Of a DNA stretch of 45,472 nucleotides, positions 14,135-24,117 are shown piece after piece. Every line of letters starts with the position of its first letter. Position 1 is the first letter of the stretch. This stretch comes from Sporichthyaceae bacterium. Its GTDB lineage: Bacteria; Actinomycetota; Actinomycetes; Sporichthyales; Sporichthyaceae. Location: positions 1 to 45,472 of the forward strand of contig DATASX010000022.1 in assembly GCA_036269075.1 (NCBI GenBank), read 5' to 3'. Made by a program: the position numbers and the translations under genes. The notes below the pieces were generated by a model. The model worked only from the letters and a program-made list of their open reading frames with translations. It ran no database searches and had not been told where the DNA came from.

Positions 14135-17057
14135 AACCTCGCGGCGCCGCCCCGACTGGCTCCGCGGTGGCGCGGTAGGTTCCGCCCTCGCCGCGGACCC
14201 AACCCGGTGTCTGCGCGGCCGCGGGCTCGTCGCGGCGCAGCGCCTCCCGGTCGCGGCGCCACCACGTGGTCAGCGGGATCGTCTCGACCGTGCGGATCAC
14301 CGCGGGTCGGTCGCGCAGCTCGATCTCGTGCAGGGTCGCATCGATCTCGCCGGCCATGAGTTGCCGTCCGGGACGCAGCTTGACCGCCGCGACCAGCAAC
14401 TGCGGGCCGCCGTCCGGACCCGATGGGTACGCCGCGACCGATTCGACGGCGGCCAGGGTGCCCAGCGCCTCCTCGCATCGACTGGGCGCCGCTACCCCGT
14501 CCACCGTGTCGATCAGATCGCCGACGTGGTCGATCAGCCAGTGGTCGCCATCGGCGTCTCGGATGAACAGGTGCTCGGTGGAGACCCACCGGTCGCCGGG
14601 GGTGAACAACCCGCGGAGCAGGCAGTCGGTCGGCTGGTCGGCGGTGGGCCGGGCGACCAGCAGTCCGACCTCGCCGGGGGCGCACTCGACGGCGAAACCG
14701 TCCGGCCCGATTTTGATCTGACGGCCCGTCAGGTCGTAGCGCACCACCCGGACCGGGGCGCTGCCGGGCAACGGTCGGCCCTTCGCGCCGATCTTCTCCC
14801 CGCTGGTGTTGACCAGGACGACGCCGGTCGAGGCGGCGGCGAAGAATTCCAGCACCGCCACCGAACCGAAGCGGTCCCGGGCCCGTTGCCACAGCCAACC
14901 GGGCATGCCGGAACCCATGAACAGCCGTACCGGATGGTGGCGTTCGGAGATGCTCGGCTCAGCCTCGATCAACTCGGCCAGCAGGGTCCAGGTGTAGGAG
15001 ACGACGGTGACGCCGTAGCGCCGGACCTCGGTCCAGAACGTGGCCGGGTCGCGGCCGGTTGCCATCGCCAGCCGGGCGCCGCCGGCCAGTGAACCGCCCA
15101 CCCCGGTCAACAGGCCGGAGACATGGTGCAGCGGGGTGATGCTGTAGACGGTGTCGGTCGGGCGCAACCGTGCGGCTGACGCGGTGCCGAACGCCGACAG
15201 CGCCCAGCGGCCGTTGCTGACCCGGGTCATCCGGGTCGTCGGGCCCTGCCCGCCGAAGAACAGGAAGGCGGTCTCGGCCGCGGTTCCCGGGTCCGGGCGG
15301 TACCACTCCGGCACCGGATCGGGGGGCAGCCTTTCCAGGTCGACCGCCCCGGTCGGCAGCACCCGGTCGCCGGAGTCGCTGCCGACCACGAGGACCGGCA
15401 ACCGCAGTCGGGCCGCGGCCGTGGCGTGCTCGGCGTCGGCGACGATCTTGGTGATCCCGGCCAGTGCCGCCTCCCGAGCGGTCGGCCCGTCGGGGCGCAG
15501 CATCGCCACCACCGCACCGATGCGGTTCAGTGCGGTCACCGCCGTCAGCGCGCTCGGCCGGGTGCGCATCAGCACGCCGATGTGCTCGCCCTGCCGGACA
15601 TCGCTCGACAGCAGTGCCGCGACCATGGCATCGACCCGCGCGTCGGCGCCGGCGTAGGTGTGGCCGCGACCGTCGAAGACGAAGAACACGTCCGCCGGAT
15701 TGCGCCGGGCCCGCAGCGCGAGGACCGAGCCCAGCGAGATCCGGGTCTGCGAGCGCAGCAACTCCAGCCGCGCCAGGTTCGGCAGCGAACGCACCGCGTC
15801 AACGCCGAGCCCGGACGCCGAACGGACCCCGTCGAGCACCGCCTCGGCGGCCGACCTTGCCGCGGAGACGGCAGCCGCGCCGGTCTCCAGACCGAGTCCG
15901 ACCGGGCCGGGCAATGGGGCCGGTTCTTCCGCGACGTCCTCAAGGGGTACGACGCCCTCGGGCAGTCGGTCGCCGGTCCGGTTCACCCAGGCTGCCACGG
16001 TGGGCCAGGTTCGGGTCGAGGCCCCGCCGCCGACCACCAGCCCGAAGTGCCCGGTCGGCACGGCGTACTCGTAGATGTCCGCGGCCGGCGCGGCCCGGCC
16101 GATAGCCCGCACCGCGGCCGGGGGAGCGATCGTGTCCACCGTCCCGACGATCGCGAGCACCGGGCAGGTGATGTCGGCCAGGCCGGCCAGGACGTCACCC
16201 ACCGCGATTCCGCCGGACAACATCCGGTTGTGCGCCACGAACTGCTTGACCAGTTCCGCGATCGCCGGCCCCGGATAGGCGACGTAGCCGGTGTTGTCGA
16301 GGAACTGTCGCTGTCGCTCCCGGGGCAGCAGGGCGTCGCGGTCGTGCAGTTGCCGCAGGAAGTCCAGGCGGGTACGGACCGCCTTGACCGGGTCGAGCAG
16401 CCGGAAGCCCAACCGGCTCGCCCAGGCCGGCAGGCTCACGTGGACCAGGAGTTTGTCGGCCGCCACGGTCATCGCGTCGACGACCATGTCCTCGGAGAAC
16501 GGACCGAAGGCCCGGGTGGCACGGGAATCCACGGGCGACCCGAACGTGATCAGGCCGGCCAGGCCTTCCGAGCGTCGATAGGCGGCGACCTGGTAGGCGA
16601 ACATCCCGCCCTGGGAGTACCCGGCCAGGAAGACGTCGGCCCCGGTGCGCTCGCGGACCAGATCGACCGCCTCGTTGACGGCCAGCACGTGGTCGGCGAC
16701 GTTGCGCCCGAGCCCGCCCTCCTCACGTTCAGGTGCACCGAAGTCGACCACCCACGGGTCGACCCCGAGTTCGGCGAGGATTCCCACCCCGCTGGTGTCG
16801 CGGGAGACGTCATACACCTCCGCGGACATCATCAGCGGCGGTACCAGCAGCACCGGCGGGCCCGCTACCTCGCCGGGGAAGTAGCGCCGCAGGCGGAACA
16901 TCTCGGTACGGGCGACGACGGCGAACGGGCTGGGCTGCTCGCCCGTGGCCAGTCCGCCGAACCGGGCGATCTCCACCGCGTTCGTCACCGTGTGGTGCAG
17001 CGCCCGGACGGAGCGGCGCACGGTCCGCGGGGTCAACGGCATGGGCATCAGCGACAA
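14133..17057 (-). CDS. PHA synthase-like alpha/beta hydrolase fused to a degenerate AMP-binding (acyl-CoA synthetase-like) domain
   Basis: A 974-residue two-domain protein. Residues about 50-370 form an alpha/beta hydrolase like the PhaC group, with AGYSQGG giving the nucleophile Ser148 and a late GHFGLVVGG giving the probable His. Residues about 440-960 form an ANL-type adenylating domain, but its hallmarks are eroded: the ATP loop normally SGTTGxPK reads FFGGQGPTTRMT, and the C-terminal catalytic Lys region reads PLTTWWRRDREAL. Either adenylation is lost or the substrate is unusual. A TTG start at 17057 (GGAGG 5 nt upstream) is used; ATG 17048 is an alternative. It lies 12 nt after the mannosyltransferase, so it is probably its operon partner. 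An acyl transfer or lipid role is inferred. Confidence 0.82.
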   Translation of the reverse strand: MSLMPMPLTPRTVRRSVRALHHTVTNAVEIARFGGLATGEQPSPFAVVARTEMFRLRRYFPGEVAGPPVLLVPPLMMSAEVYDVSRDTSGVGILAELGVDPWVVDFGAPEREEGGLGRNVADHVLAVNEAVDLVRERTGADVFLAGYSQGGMFAYQVAAYRRSEGLAGLITFGSPVDSRATRAFGPFSEDMVVDAMTVAADKLLVHVSLPAWASRLGFRLLDPVKAVRTRLDFLRQLHDRDALLPRERQRQFLDNTGYVAYPGPAIAELVKQFVAHNRMLSGGIAVGDVLAGLADITCPVLAIVGTVDTIAPPAAVRAIGRAAPAADIYEYAVPTGHFGLVVGGGASTRTWPTVAAWVNRTGDRLPEGVVPLEDVAEEPAPLPGPVGLGLETGAAAVSAARSAAEAVLDGVRSASGLGVDAVRSLPNLARLELLRSQTRISLGSVLALRARRNPADVFFVFDGRGHTYAGADARVDAMVAALLSSDVRQGEHIGVLMRTRPSALTAVTALNRIGAVVAMLRPDGPTAREAALAGITKIVADAEHATAAARLRLPVLVVGSDSGDRVLPTGAVDLERLPPDPVPEWYRPDPGTAAETAFLFFGGQGPTTRMTRVSNGRWALSAFGTASAARLRPTDTVYSITPLHHVSGLLTGVGGSLAGGARLAMATGRDPATFWTEVRRYGVTVVSYTWTLLAELIEAEPSISERHHPVRLFMGSGMPGWLWQRARDRFGSVAVLEFFAAASTGVVLVNTSGEKIGAKGRPLPGSAPVRVVRYDLTGRQIKIGPDGFAVECAPGEVGLLVARPTADQPTDCLLRGLFTPGDRWVSTEHLFIRDADGDHWLIDHVGDLIDTVDGVAAPSRCEEALGTLAAVESVAAYPSGPDGGPQLLVAAVKLRPGRQLMAGEIDATLHEIELRDRPAVIRTVETIPLTTWWRRDREALRRDEPAAAQTPGWVRGEGGTYRATAEPVGAAPRG

Positions 17058-17069
17058 CCTGCCCTCCCG

Positions 17070-18641
17070 TCAGATCCAGGTGCGGAACCACATTCGCGAC
17101 AACCAGTCCTGCTGCGACAGCGTCCCGGCGGACAGCAGCGGATAGATGTAGAAGAAGTTCACCACGACCAGCACGACCAGCGCACCGGCGGCCGTCGCCC
17201 CGATCGCCCGGCGCCGCACCACGCGGGCGCTCGCGTCCTCGCCCGGCGCCGGCCCGATCAGCGAGCCCAACGCGAGTGTGAGGCCGAGGAACAGGAAGGG
17301 CGCGAACGCGATCGCGTAGAAGTAGAAGATCGGCCGGTCGCTGTAGCGGAACCAGGGCAACCAGCCCGCGGCGACCCCGGCCAGGACCGCGCCGGCCCGC
17401 CAGTCGCGGGCCCCGGCCCAGCGCCAGAGCACGAAAACGAGCGAGGCCGTGGCTGCCCACCACAGCACCGGGGTGCCGATCCCGAGGACCTCGCGGACGC
17501 AGGACGTCGCGTGGCAGTCCTCGTTGCCCTGCGAGAGGTCGGAGGAGTAGTAGGCCACCGGGCGGGCCAGGATGCTCCAGCCCCACGGGCTGGACTGGTA
17601 CGGGTGGTGCTCCCGCAACGTGGTGTGGAAGTGCAGGATCTCCCAGTGGTAGTGCCACAAGGAGCGGAAGACCGCCGGGATGATCGGGTAGTCGGTGGAC
17701 CGGCCGTCGGCCCAGTGCCGGGACCAGCCGTGGCTGGTCACGATCCAGCCGGTCCAACTGAACAGGTAGATCACCAGCGGCAGTAGCCCCAGGGACAGCG
17801 TGGCCCCGGGGACGTCGGCCCGCAGCGTGGTCCGGAACGGACGGCGCTCCCCGACGGCGCTGCGCGCCGACTTGTCCCACAGCAGCGCCATCAACCCGAA
17901 CGCGAGCAGGAACGGCACCGCGCTCCACTTGGTGCCCAGCGCGATCCCGAAGCACACCCCGGCACCGATCCGCCACGGCCGTAGGCCCAACCGGGCCCCG
18001 GGTCGCGCCGGCCCGGACCCGAGCTTCTCCCGGACCCGGTCCCGGTCGACCAGCAGACACCCGAACGCCGCCAGCACCCAGAACGCGAGCAGCCCGTCCA
18101 GCAGGGCCGTGCGGCTCATGGCGACGGCCAGGCCGTCGAGTGCCATGAACAGCCCGGCCAGGCAGCCGAGCAGAACCGACCGGGTGAACCGGATGCCGAT
18201 GCGGGCCACCAGGAAAACCGTGAGCGTGCCGATCACGGCGACGGCCAACCGCCAGCCGAACGGGTTCAGCCCGCCGATCTTCTCCCCGATCGCGATCAGC
18301 CACTTGCCGTCCGGCGGGTGGACCACGAACGTCGGCGCGTTGGTGATGATGTGTGTGTCGCCGGCCAACATCTTGGTGTCGGCATCGGCCACGTAGGCCT
18401 GCTCGGCGCCGTGGTGCAGCAGCGACCACGAGTCCTTGACGTAGTAGGTCTCGTCGAAGACCACCGCGTGCGGGCGGCCGAGTCGGTAGAACCGCACGAT
18501 GGCGCCGACCAGCGTGACCAGCAGCGGACCGATCCAGGTCATCCGCCCGGTGGGCATCGGGGGGAGGCTCAGCCCCAAGGGGCGGGTGCGCGCGATCCGG
18601 GTGGGGACACCGGTGGTTTCGCGCGTGAGCTGGATGACCAT
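17070..18641 (-). CDS. Protein O-mannosyltransferase / phospholipid carrier-dependent glycosyltransferase (PMT family)
   Basis: A 523-residue polytopic membrane enzyme, close in length to Mycobacterium Rv1002c. It transfers mannose from polyprenyl-phosphate mannose to Ser/Thr of exported proteins as they leave via Sec. The first extracytoplasmic loop carries the acidic pair in VVFDETYYVKD, essential in the PMT family, followed by HPPDGKWLI and about ten membrane segments. ATG 18641 is chosen as the first start ahead of TRPLGLSLPP; longer frames upstream have no similarity. The pmt-rsmI divergent pair is conserved in actinobacteria. Copy 1 of a 60-bp palindrome lies between them. Confidence 0.93.
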   Translation of the reverse strand: MVIQLTRETTGVPTRIARTRPLGLSLPPMPTGRMTWIGPLLVTLVGAIVRFYRLGRPHAVVFDETYYVKDSWSLLHHGAEQAYVADADTKMLAGDTHIITNAPTFVVHPPDGKWLIAIGEKIGGLNPFGWRLAVAVIGTLTVFLVARIGIRFTRSVLLGCLAGLFMALDGLAVAMSRTALLDGLLAFWVLAAFGCLLVDRDRVREKLGSGPARPGARLGLRPWRIGAGVCFGIALGTKWSAVPFLLAFGLMALLWDKSARSAVGERRPFRTTLRADVPGATLSLGLLPLVIYLFSWTGWIVTSHGWSRHWADGRSTDYPIIPAVFRSLWHYHWEILHFHTTLREHHPYQSSPWGWSILARPVAYYSSDLSQGNEDCHATSCVREVLGIGTPVLWWAATASLVFVLWRWAGARDWRAGAVLAGVAAGWLPWFRYSDRPIFYFYAIAFAPFLFLGLTLALGSLIGPAPGEDASARVVRRRAIGATAAGALVVLVVVNFFYIYPLLSAGTLSQQDWLSRMWFRTWI

Positions 18642-18718
18642 CGGGCGCCACTCTACGGAGCCCCGGCGCCCGGGCGGTGGACCCGCCTCCCGCCCCGTGT
18701 CGCCCACCCTTTCCCCCG

Positions 18719-18778
18719 ACTTCTGCTGCCTGTCCCACGTATCAGGGGCTCCGGATACGTGGGACAGGCAGCAGAAGT
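18719..18778. repeat. 60-bp palindromic element, copy 1
   Basis: The arms 18719-18742 and 18755-18778 are perfect 24-bp reverse complements (ACTTCTGCTGCCTGTCCCAC, then GTAT) around a 12-nt GC-rich loop. It lies between divergent pmt and rsmI, 32 nt before the rsmI GTG. Closely similar copies are at 29100-29159 and 40046-40105; the loop size and a G-rich right flank are also shared. Confidence 0.95.
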
Positions 18779-18810
18779 GCGGATTTGGGGGCTGGGCGAG
18801 GATGGGGGCC

Positions 18811-19665
18811 GTGACTGACTCGGCGGCGCTCGGGGTGCTGGTGCTCGCGGGCACCCCGATCGGCGACCCGGCCGACGCGACCCCGCGGCTGCGGGCCGAG
18901 TTGGCCCAGGCCGACGTCGTGGCGGCCGAGGACACCCGGCGGCTGCGGCGGCTGTGCGCCGCGCTGGACGTGCGGCCGACCGCGCGGGTGGTGTCGTACT
19001 TCGAGGGCAACGAGGTCGGGCGCACCGCGACGTTGTTGGACCACCTGCTCGGCGGGGCCCGGGTGCTGCTGGTCACCGACGCCGGGATGCCGGCCGTGGC
19101 CGACCCGGGGTTCCGGCTGGTCGCCGCCGCGGTCACGGCGGGGATCCGGGTGACCGTGGTGCCGGGGCCGTCGGCGGCGCTGGCCGCGCTGGCGGTGTCC
19201 GGGCTGCCGACCGACCGGTTCTGCTTCGAGGGCTTCCTGCCCCGGCAGGCCGGGCCGCGCCGGGCCCGGCTGAGCGAGTTGGCCGCCGAGCCGCGGACGC
19301 TGTTGTTCTTCGAGGCCCCACACCGGTTGGCGGCCAGCCTGGCCGCGATGGCCGCGGTGTTCGGGGCGCACCGGCCGGCGGCCGTCTGCCGCGAGCTGAC
19401 CAAGACCTACGAGGAGATCCGCCGCGGGGCGCTGCGCGACCTGGCCGAGTGGGCGGCCGACGGCGTGCGCGGCGAGGTCACCGTCGTGGTCGGCGGCGCC
19501 CCGGAGACCGTCGAGGTGCTCGAGCCGGGGGAGTACGCGGCGCGGGTGGCTGCCCGGGAGGCGGCCGGCGAGCCACGGAAGACGGCGATCGCCGCGGTCG
19601 CCGAGGCCGCTGGGGTGCCCAAGCGAATCGTGTTCGACGCGGTGGTCGCCGCCAAGCAGGCCTGA
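18811..19665 (+). CDS. rsmI: 16S rRNA (cytidine1402-2'-O)-methyltransferase RsmI
   Basis: A 284-residue SAM-dependent methyltransferase of the tetrapyrrole-methylase fold that modifies C1402 in the ribosomal P site. Motifs: VLAGTPIGDPADATPR (N-terminal), AAEDTRR, DAGMPAVADPG, VPGPSAALAALAVSGLP, FEGFLPR, FFEAPHRL, and CRELTKTYEE. GTG 18811 is chosen with GAGG 9 nt upstream; in-frame ATG 18802 is possible, but then the SD would abut it. A 24-bp-stem palindrome lies 32 nt upstream and would fold in the 5' leader if transcription starts before it. Confidence 0.95.
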   Translation: MTDSAALGVLVLAGTPIGDPADATPRLRAELAQADVVAAEDTRRLRRLCAALDVRPTARVVSYFEGNEVGRTATLLDHLLGGARVLLVTDAGMPAVADPGFRLVAAAVTAGIRVTVVPGPSAALAALAVSGLPTDRFCFEGFLPRQAGPRRARLSELAAEPRTLLFFEAPHRLAASLAAMAAVFGAHRPAAVCRELTKTYEEIRRGALRDLAEWAADGVRGEVTVVVGGAPETVEVLEPGEYAARVAAREAAGEPRKTAIAAVAEAAGVPKRIVFDAVVAAKQA

Positions 19666-19723
19666 GCCGGCGCCGGACGGGTAGTCCCGATCCGCGCACT
19701 GACCCGGACCTAAGGCGGAGGTC

Positions 19724-21112
19724 GTGGAAACGGCGACCCTCGCCACCCCAGTGGACGCCCCCGCGCCCGCCCGTACGGCGGCGGCTGCGCCCGCGCCGGC
19801 CGGCGGCTCGCGCCTGGGCTGGCTCGACGTGCTGCGCGGGCTGGCGGCGCTGGCCGTGGTCTACCACCACGCGGGCTTCTACGTGCTGACCGGCGCCCAC
19901 CGGAACAGCGACCGCTGGCTGGCCGCCGGCGTGTTCGGAACCACTTTGTTCTTCCTGATCAGCGGCTACATCATCCCCGCCTCGTTGGAGCGCAAGGGCA
20001 GCCTGCGCGGGTTCTGGATCAGCCGCGTGTTCCGGCTGTACCCGCTGTGGATCGTCGCCATCGGCGCCGTCGCACTGCTGGACCGCACCGACCACTACGC
20101 GGTCACGGCCGACGACGCCTACCTGCACCAGCACCCCGGCTCGGTCCTGCTGTCGCACGCCACGATGCTGCAGGACCTGCTGAACGTGCCCGCCCCGATC
20201 GGGGCCATGTGGTCGCTGTCCTACGAGATGGTCTTCTACTGCCTGATCAGCGGCCTGTTCGTGCTGCGGACGCACCGGGCCAGCCCGCGGATCGCGCTGC
20301 TGATCGTCGCGGCCGGCGCCGTGCTGGTGCCGACGCTGCCCTACGCGACGCTGTCCCGACACCTCGGGACGCTGCCCGTCGCCGGGGTCGCGGCGGCGGT
20401 GTTCGGGGCGGGGTTGCTGGCCGCGACCAGTGGGGTGCGGCCGGTCGCCACGGTCGGGGCGCTGAGCCTGGCCGGGTTGGCCGTCGTGCTGCTCTACGGG
20501 AATCGCGGATATCCGTGGGACGGCCTGCTGATCCCGGCGTACATGTTCGTCGGGACGACGATCTACCGAGCCCAGACCGGTCAACTGCGCGCCCGGACCG
20601 CCGCCGCGGTGGCTCTGGTGGTCCTGGGGGTGGTCGCCGTCTCCGACGCGCTCCACGCCGGTCGGTTGCACACCGACGCCGACGGAAGACTGGTGGAACA
20701 GCGCCACTGGATCGGCGCGGTGCTGGCCGCCGCGGCGTGCTTCGGCGTCGGGTTGCTGCTGCGGCACCGCCCGATGCCGGGGCTGCTGCGGCGGCTGGGC
20801 GAGATCAGCTATTCGGTCTACCTGCTGCACCTGGTGCTGCTGTCGCTGCTGACCCGCCAGTTGACGCGCTTCGGGGTCGACGCCGGTCGGGACGGCACGC
20901 CGATGTGGCAGCAGGTAGCGGCACTGGTGGGGGTGGTGATCGTCGTCTGCCTGTGCGCCGAGGCCACCTTCCGGCTGGTGGAGCGGCCCGCGCAGCGGGT
21001 CGGACATCGGCTCGCCGGATGGGCGCAGCGCCGCTTCGGGTCGGACGCCGGGCTGTTCGATCCGCCCGAACGCGGCTCGCGCGGACGGCGGCGGCGTGCG
21101 GTGCACTCCTAG
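19724..21112 (+). CDS. Acyltransferase 3 family membrane protein
   Basis: A 462-residue integral membrane O-acyltransferase with ten or more hydrophobic segments. Diagnostic features: [20 protein letters not shown] near residues 33-52 with the conserved Arg and His, FFLISGYI near 74, the R(V/I)FRLYPLW block near 100, and YSVYLLHL near 365. Such enzymes acetylate or acylate sugars of cell-surface glycans or secondary metabolites, using cytoplasmic acyl-CoA. The substrate is unknown. GTG 19724 has GGCGGAG just upstream. It is inserted between rsmI and metG, and its product is unrelated to either. Confidence 0.9.
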   Translation: METATLATPVDAPAPARTAAAAPAPAGGSRLGWLDVLRGLAALAVVYHHAGFYVLTGAHRNSDRWLAAGVFGTTLFFLISGYIIPASLERKGSLRGFWISRVFRLYPLWIVAIGAVALLDRTDHYAVTADDAYLHQHPGSVLLSHATMLQDLLNVPAPIGAMWSLSYEMVFYCLISGLFVLRTHRASPRIALLIVAAGAVLVPTLPYATLSRHLGTLPVAGVAAAVFGAGLLAATSGVRPVATVGALSLAGLAVVLLYGNRGYPWDGLLIPAYMFVGTTIYRAQTGQLRARTAAAVALVVLGVVAVSDALHAGRLHTDADGRLVEQRHWIGAVLAAAACFGVGLLLRHRPMPGLLRRLGEISYSVYLLHLVLLSLLTRQLTRFGVDAGRDGTPMWQQVAALVGVVIVVCLCAEATFRLVERPAQRVGHRLAGWAQRRFGSDAGLFDPPERGSRGRRRRAVHS

Positions 21113-21122
21113 GATCAAGGAC

Positions 21123-22919
21123 ATGTCGTCCACGCCCCGCCACATCCTGACCGCCGTCGCCTGGCCCTATGCCAGCGGTCCGCGGCACATCGGTCACGTC
21201 GCCGGATTCGGCGTCCCCTCCGACGTCTTCAGCCGGTACCACCGCATGGCGGGCAACAAGGTGCTGATGGTCTCCGGCACCGACGAGCACGGCACCCCGA
21301 TCCAGGTCGCCGCCGACAAGGACGGCGTGACACCCAAGCAGTTGGCCGACCGGTACTCGAAGATCATCGCCGAGGACCTGCGCGGCCTGGGCCTGTCCTA
21401 CGACCTGTTCACCCGCACCTCGACGGTCAACCACTACGCGGTCGCGCAGGAGATCTTCCTCGGCCTGCACCGCAACGGCTACATCGTCGCCCGCACCACG
21501 ATGGGCGCGATCTCGCCGTCGACCGGGCGCACCCTGCCGGACCGCTACATCGAGGGCACCTGCCCGATCTGCGGCTACGACGGTGCCCGCGGCGACCAGT
21601 GCGACAACTGCGGCAACCAGTTGGACCCGATCGACCTGATCAACCCGGTCAGCCGCATCAACGGCGAGACCCCGAAGTTCATCGAGACCGAGCACTTCTT
21701 CCTCGACCTGCCCGAGGTCGCGGACGCGCTCGGCTCCTGGCTGCAGACCAAGGGCGGGGACTGGCGTCCGAACGTCCTGAAGTTCTCGATGAACCTGGTC
21801 TCCGACCTCAAGCCCCGCCCGATCACCCGCGACCTCGACTGGGGCGTGCCGATCCCGCTGGACGGTTGGCGCGACCGGTCGGACAAGCGGATGTACGTGT
21901 GGTTCGACGCGGTCATCGGCTACCTGTCGGCCTCGGTCGAATGGGCTCGGCGCTCCGGCGACCCCGAGGCCTGGCGGGCCTGGTGGCAGAACCCGGATGC
22001 CCAGTCGTACTACTTCATGGGCAAGGACAATGTCCCGTTCCACACCGTGATCTGGCCGGGCATGCTGCTCGGCTACGCCGGGCGCGGCGCGAAGGGCGGC
22101 ACCCCCGGTGAGTACGGCGTGCTGAACCTGCCCGACGAGGTCGTCTCCAGTGAGTTCCTGACCATGGAGGGCAAGAAGTTCTCGGCCTCGAGGTCGGTGG
22201 TGATTCTGGTCAAGGACTTCCTGGAGCGCTACCACGCGGACGCCCTGCGGTACTACCTGGCCGTGGCCGGGCCGGAGAACGCCGACACCGACTTCACCTG
22301 GTCGGAGTTCCTGCGTCGCAACAACGACGAGCTCGTCGCCGGCTGGGGGAACCTGGTCAACCGGACGATCGCGATGGCGGCGAAGAACTTCGGGGAGATC
22401 CCGCCGGCCGTCGAACTGCTCGACGTCGACCGGGCGTTGTTGGCCACCTCGTCCGCGGCCTTCGGCACGATCGGGGCCTCGCTGCGTCGGTCGCGGCAGA
22501 AGGCCGCGATAAACGAGGCGATGAGCGTGGTCGGGGCGGCGAACAAGTACCTGTCGGACACCGCGCCGTGGAAGCTCAAGGAGGACCCGGTCCGGCAGGG
22601 CACGATCCTGCACGTCGCGCTGCAGTTGGTCGACGACTGCAAGGCCCTGCTCACGCCGTTCCTGCCGCACTCCGCGCAGCGGGTCCACGAACTGCTCGGC
22701 AACACCGTCGAGTGGTCCGGGATGCCGCGGGCCGTCGAGGTGACCCAGGACGGCGGCGAGCCGTACACGGTGCTGCAGGGCGACTACACGACCGCAGCGA
22801 TCTGGCGGTCGACCCCGATCGTGCCGGGCACCAAGCTGGTGGCGCCCACCCCGGTGTTCACCAAACTCGAAGACTCGATCGTGGCCGAGGAGTTGGCCCG
22901 CCTGGGTGTCGCCGAATGA
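21123..22919 (+). CDS. metG: Methionyl-tRNA synthetase
   Basis: A 598-residue class I synthetase that charges tRNA-Met in the cytoplasm. It has the HIGH box (PRHIGHVAG, about residues 19-27), a zinc knuckle [18 protein letters not shown] near 147-164, the KMSKS loop as KKFSASR near 351-357 (a variant common in this MetG subgroup), and the anticodon-binding domain ([21 protein letters not shown]). The C-terminal dimerisation domain of longer MetG is absent. ATG 21123 has AAGGA 2 nt upstream; TAGGAT at 21110-21115 is a possible -10 for a near-leaderless message. Its stop overlaps the tatD start (ATGA). Confidence 0.97.
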   Translation: MSSTPRHILTAVAWPYASGPRHIGHVAGFGVPSDVFSRYHRMAGNKVLMVSGTDEHGTPIQVAADKDGVTPKQLADRYSKIIAEDLRGLGLSYDLFTRTSTVNHYAVAQEIFLGLHRNGYIVARTTMGAISPSTGRTLPDRYIEGTCPICGYDGARGDQCDNCGNQLDPIDLINPVSRINGETPKFIETEHFFLDLPEVADALGSWLQTKGGDWRPNVLKFSMNLVSDLKPRPITRDLDWGVPIPLDGWRDRSDKRMYVWFDAVIGYLSASVEWARRSGDPEAWRAWWQNPDAQSYYFMGKDNVPFHTVIWPGMLLGYAGRGAKGGTPGEYGVLNLPDEVVSSEFLTMEGKKFSASRSVVILVKDFLERYHADALRYYLAVAGPENADTDFTWSEFLRRNNDELVAGWGNLVNRTIAMAAKNFGEIPPAVELLDVDRALLATSSAAFGTIGASLRRSRQKAAINEAMSVVGAANKYLSDTAPWKLKEDPVRQGTILHVALQLVDDCKALLTPFLPHSAQRVHELLGNTVEWSGMPRAVEVTQDGGEPYTVLQGDYTTAAIWRSTPIVPGTKLVAPTPVFTKLEDSIVAEELARLGVAE

Positions 22920-23755
22920 GGCGGGACGTGGAGGACCGGGGGCCTATGCCGCCCGCGCCGGAGCCGTTGCCGGTCCCGGTCCCGGACGCGCACACGCACC
23001 TGGACCTGCAGGACACCGAGGTCGCCGACGCGGTGGCCGCGGCGGCCGCCGTCGGCGTCGACACGCTGATCCAGATCGGGATCGACGTGCCGTCCTCGCG
23101 CTGGTCGGCCCAAGTCGCCGCAGAGCACGACCGGGTCTGGGCGACCGTGGCGCTGCACCCCAACACCGCACCCCGCCTGGCCGATCTGGACGCCGCGGTG
23201 GCGCAGATCGACGAGTTGGCCGCATCCCCGCAGGTACGTGGAATTGGCGAGACCGGACTGGATCATTTCCGGTCCGACGAAACCCTCTGGGAAGTGCAGG
23301 CGGAGTCGTTCCGGCGGCACATAGAGATCGCGAAACGACACGCCAAGACGTTGGTGATCCATGATCGCGATGCCCACGCGGACGTGCTGCGAATTCTCCT
23401 GGAGGAGGGCGCGCCGGACCGCGTCGTCTTCCATTGTTTCTCCGGTGACGAGCAGATGGCCAAGATCTGTACGGAGCGCGGATACGTGATGTCATTCGCC
23501 GGAAACGTGACCTTCCGTAACAATCAGCACCTGCGCGATGCACTCTCCGTGGCACCTCCGGAGCTGGTTCTGGTCGAGACCGACGCGCCGTTCCTGGCCC
23601 CGTTGCCGTACCGCGGACGGCCCTGCGCGCCGTACCTGATCCCGATCACGCTGCGCGCGATGGCGCAAGTGAAAGGAGTGGACGTCGCTGAACTGGCCGG
23701 CAGCGTGGCCGCGACCGCAGAACGCATGTTCGGGCCGTTCGACCTCCCGGCCTGA
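22916..23755 (+). CDS. tatD: TatD family metal-dependent DNase
   Basis: A 279-residue TIM-barrel hydrolase. Metal ligands are visible: DAHTHLD near residue 24, the Glu in [13 protein letters not shown] near 110, His in LVIHDRDA near 145, HCFSG near 170, and the final Asp in [11 protein letters not shown] near 220. TatD enzymes degrade DNA 3'-5' and act in repair and quality control. ATG 22916 overlaps the metG stop, so the genes are translationally coupled; GTG 22928 is an alternative. The metG-tatD-rpfB order matches mycobacteria. A terminator follows directly after the stop. Confidence 0.94.
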   Translation: MRRDVEDRGPMPPAPEPLPVPVPDAHTHLDLQDTEVADAVAAAAAVGVDTLIQIGIDVPSSRWSAQVAAEHDRVWATVALHPNTAPRLADLDAAVAQIDELAASPQVRGIGETGLDHFRSDETLWEVQAESFRRHIEIAKRHAKTLVIHDRDAHADVLRILLEEGAPDRVVFHCFSGDEQMAKICTERGYVMSFAGNVTFRNNQHLRDALSVAPPELVLVETDAPFLAPLPYRGRPCAPYLIPITLRAMAQVKGVDVAELAGSVAATAERMFGPFDLPA

Positions 23756-23757
23756 TC

Positions 23758-23777
23758 GTGGCCCAAGGGCCACTTTT
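23758..23777 (+). terminator. Intrinsic terminator after tatD
   Basis: GTGGCCC-AA-GGGCCAC (23758-23773) followed by TTTT (23774-23777) forms a compact GC-rich hairpin with a short U run, 2 nt after the tatD stop. Confidence 0.6.
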
Positions 23778-24074
23778 GTGACATCTCTCTCATTCGTTTG
23801 TCGGATCGTTGCCCATCAGCAACAAATGCCTCGCGACACGACCCAATTTGACCTGGGCAAGAGGTGAGCAAAGGTCTGATTCAGGTTCGGGCGCCACCCC
23901 TGGGCGGGGTCGAAAGGCTCGAATACCTTCACCGGATGGGCCGGACCGGATTGATCCGACACGTCGGAGATGTCACGTCAGAGCGTTTGGCGCGGTGCGT
24001 GGCTTTTGGTTATTGTCCACCGGACAGCCGGGGTCGGACTTTGGTCTCCCAAGCACGTAATTTCCACATTGGCA

Positions 24075-24100
24075 CCATCGGTTTCGATGCTCACCGATGG
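24075..24100 (+). promoter_or_regulatory. Leader hairpin before rpfB
   Basis: CCATCGGT (24075-24082) and ACCGATGG (24093-24100) are perfect reverse complements with a 10-nt loop, ending 5 nt before the rpfB ribosome-binding site (AGGCGGGG, 24105-24112). It could control translation or mRNA stability. The 340-bp leader 23778-24117 holds no gene. A c-di-AMP riboswitch, known before some actinobacterial rpf genes, was looked for and not recognised. Confidence 0.4.
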
Positions 24101-24117
24101 CACCAGGCGGGGTTTGC

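Noticed and set aside
13186-14898. Long antisense or shifted frames across 13-19 kb (also 15426-17786, 16810-18738 and 19478-21145)
   Set aside because: All mirror well-supported genes on the other frame or strand and show Arg/Gly/Ala/Pro-rich composition without motifs.
23778-24117. c-di-AMP (ydaO) riboswitch before rpfB
   Set aside because: Expected conserved segments could not be recognised by eye; only a local hairpin is clear.
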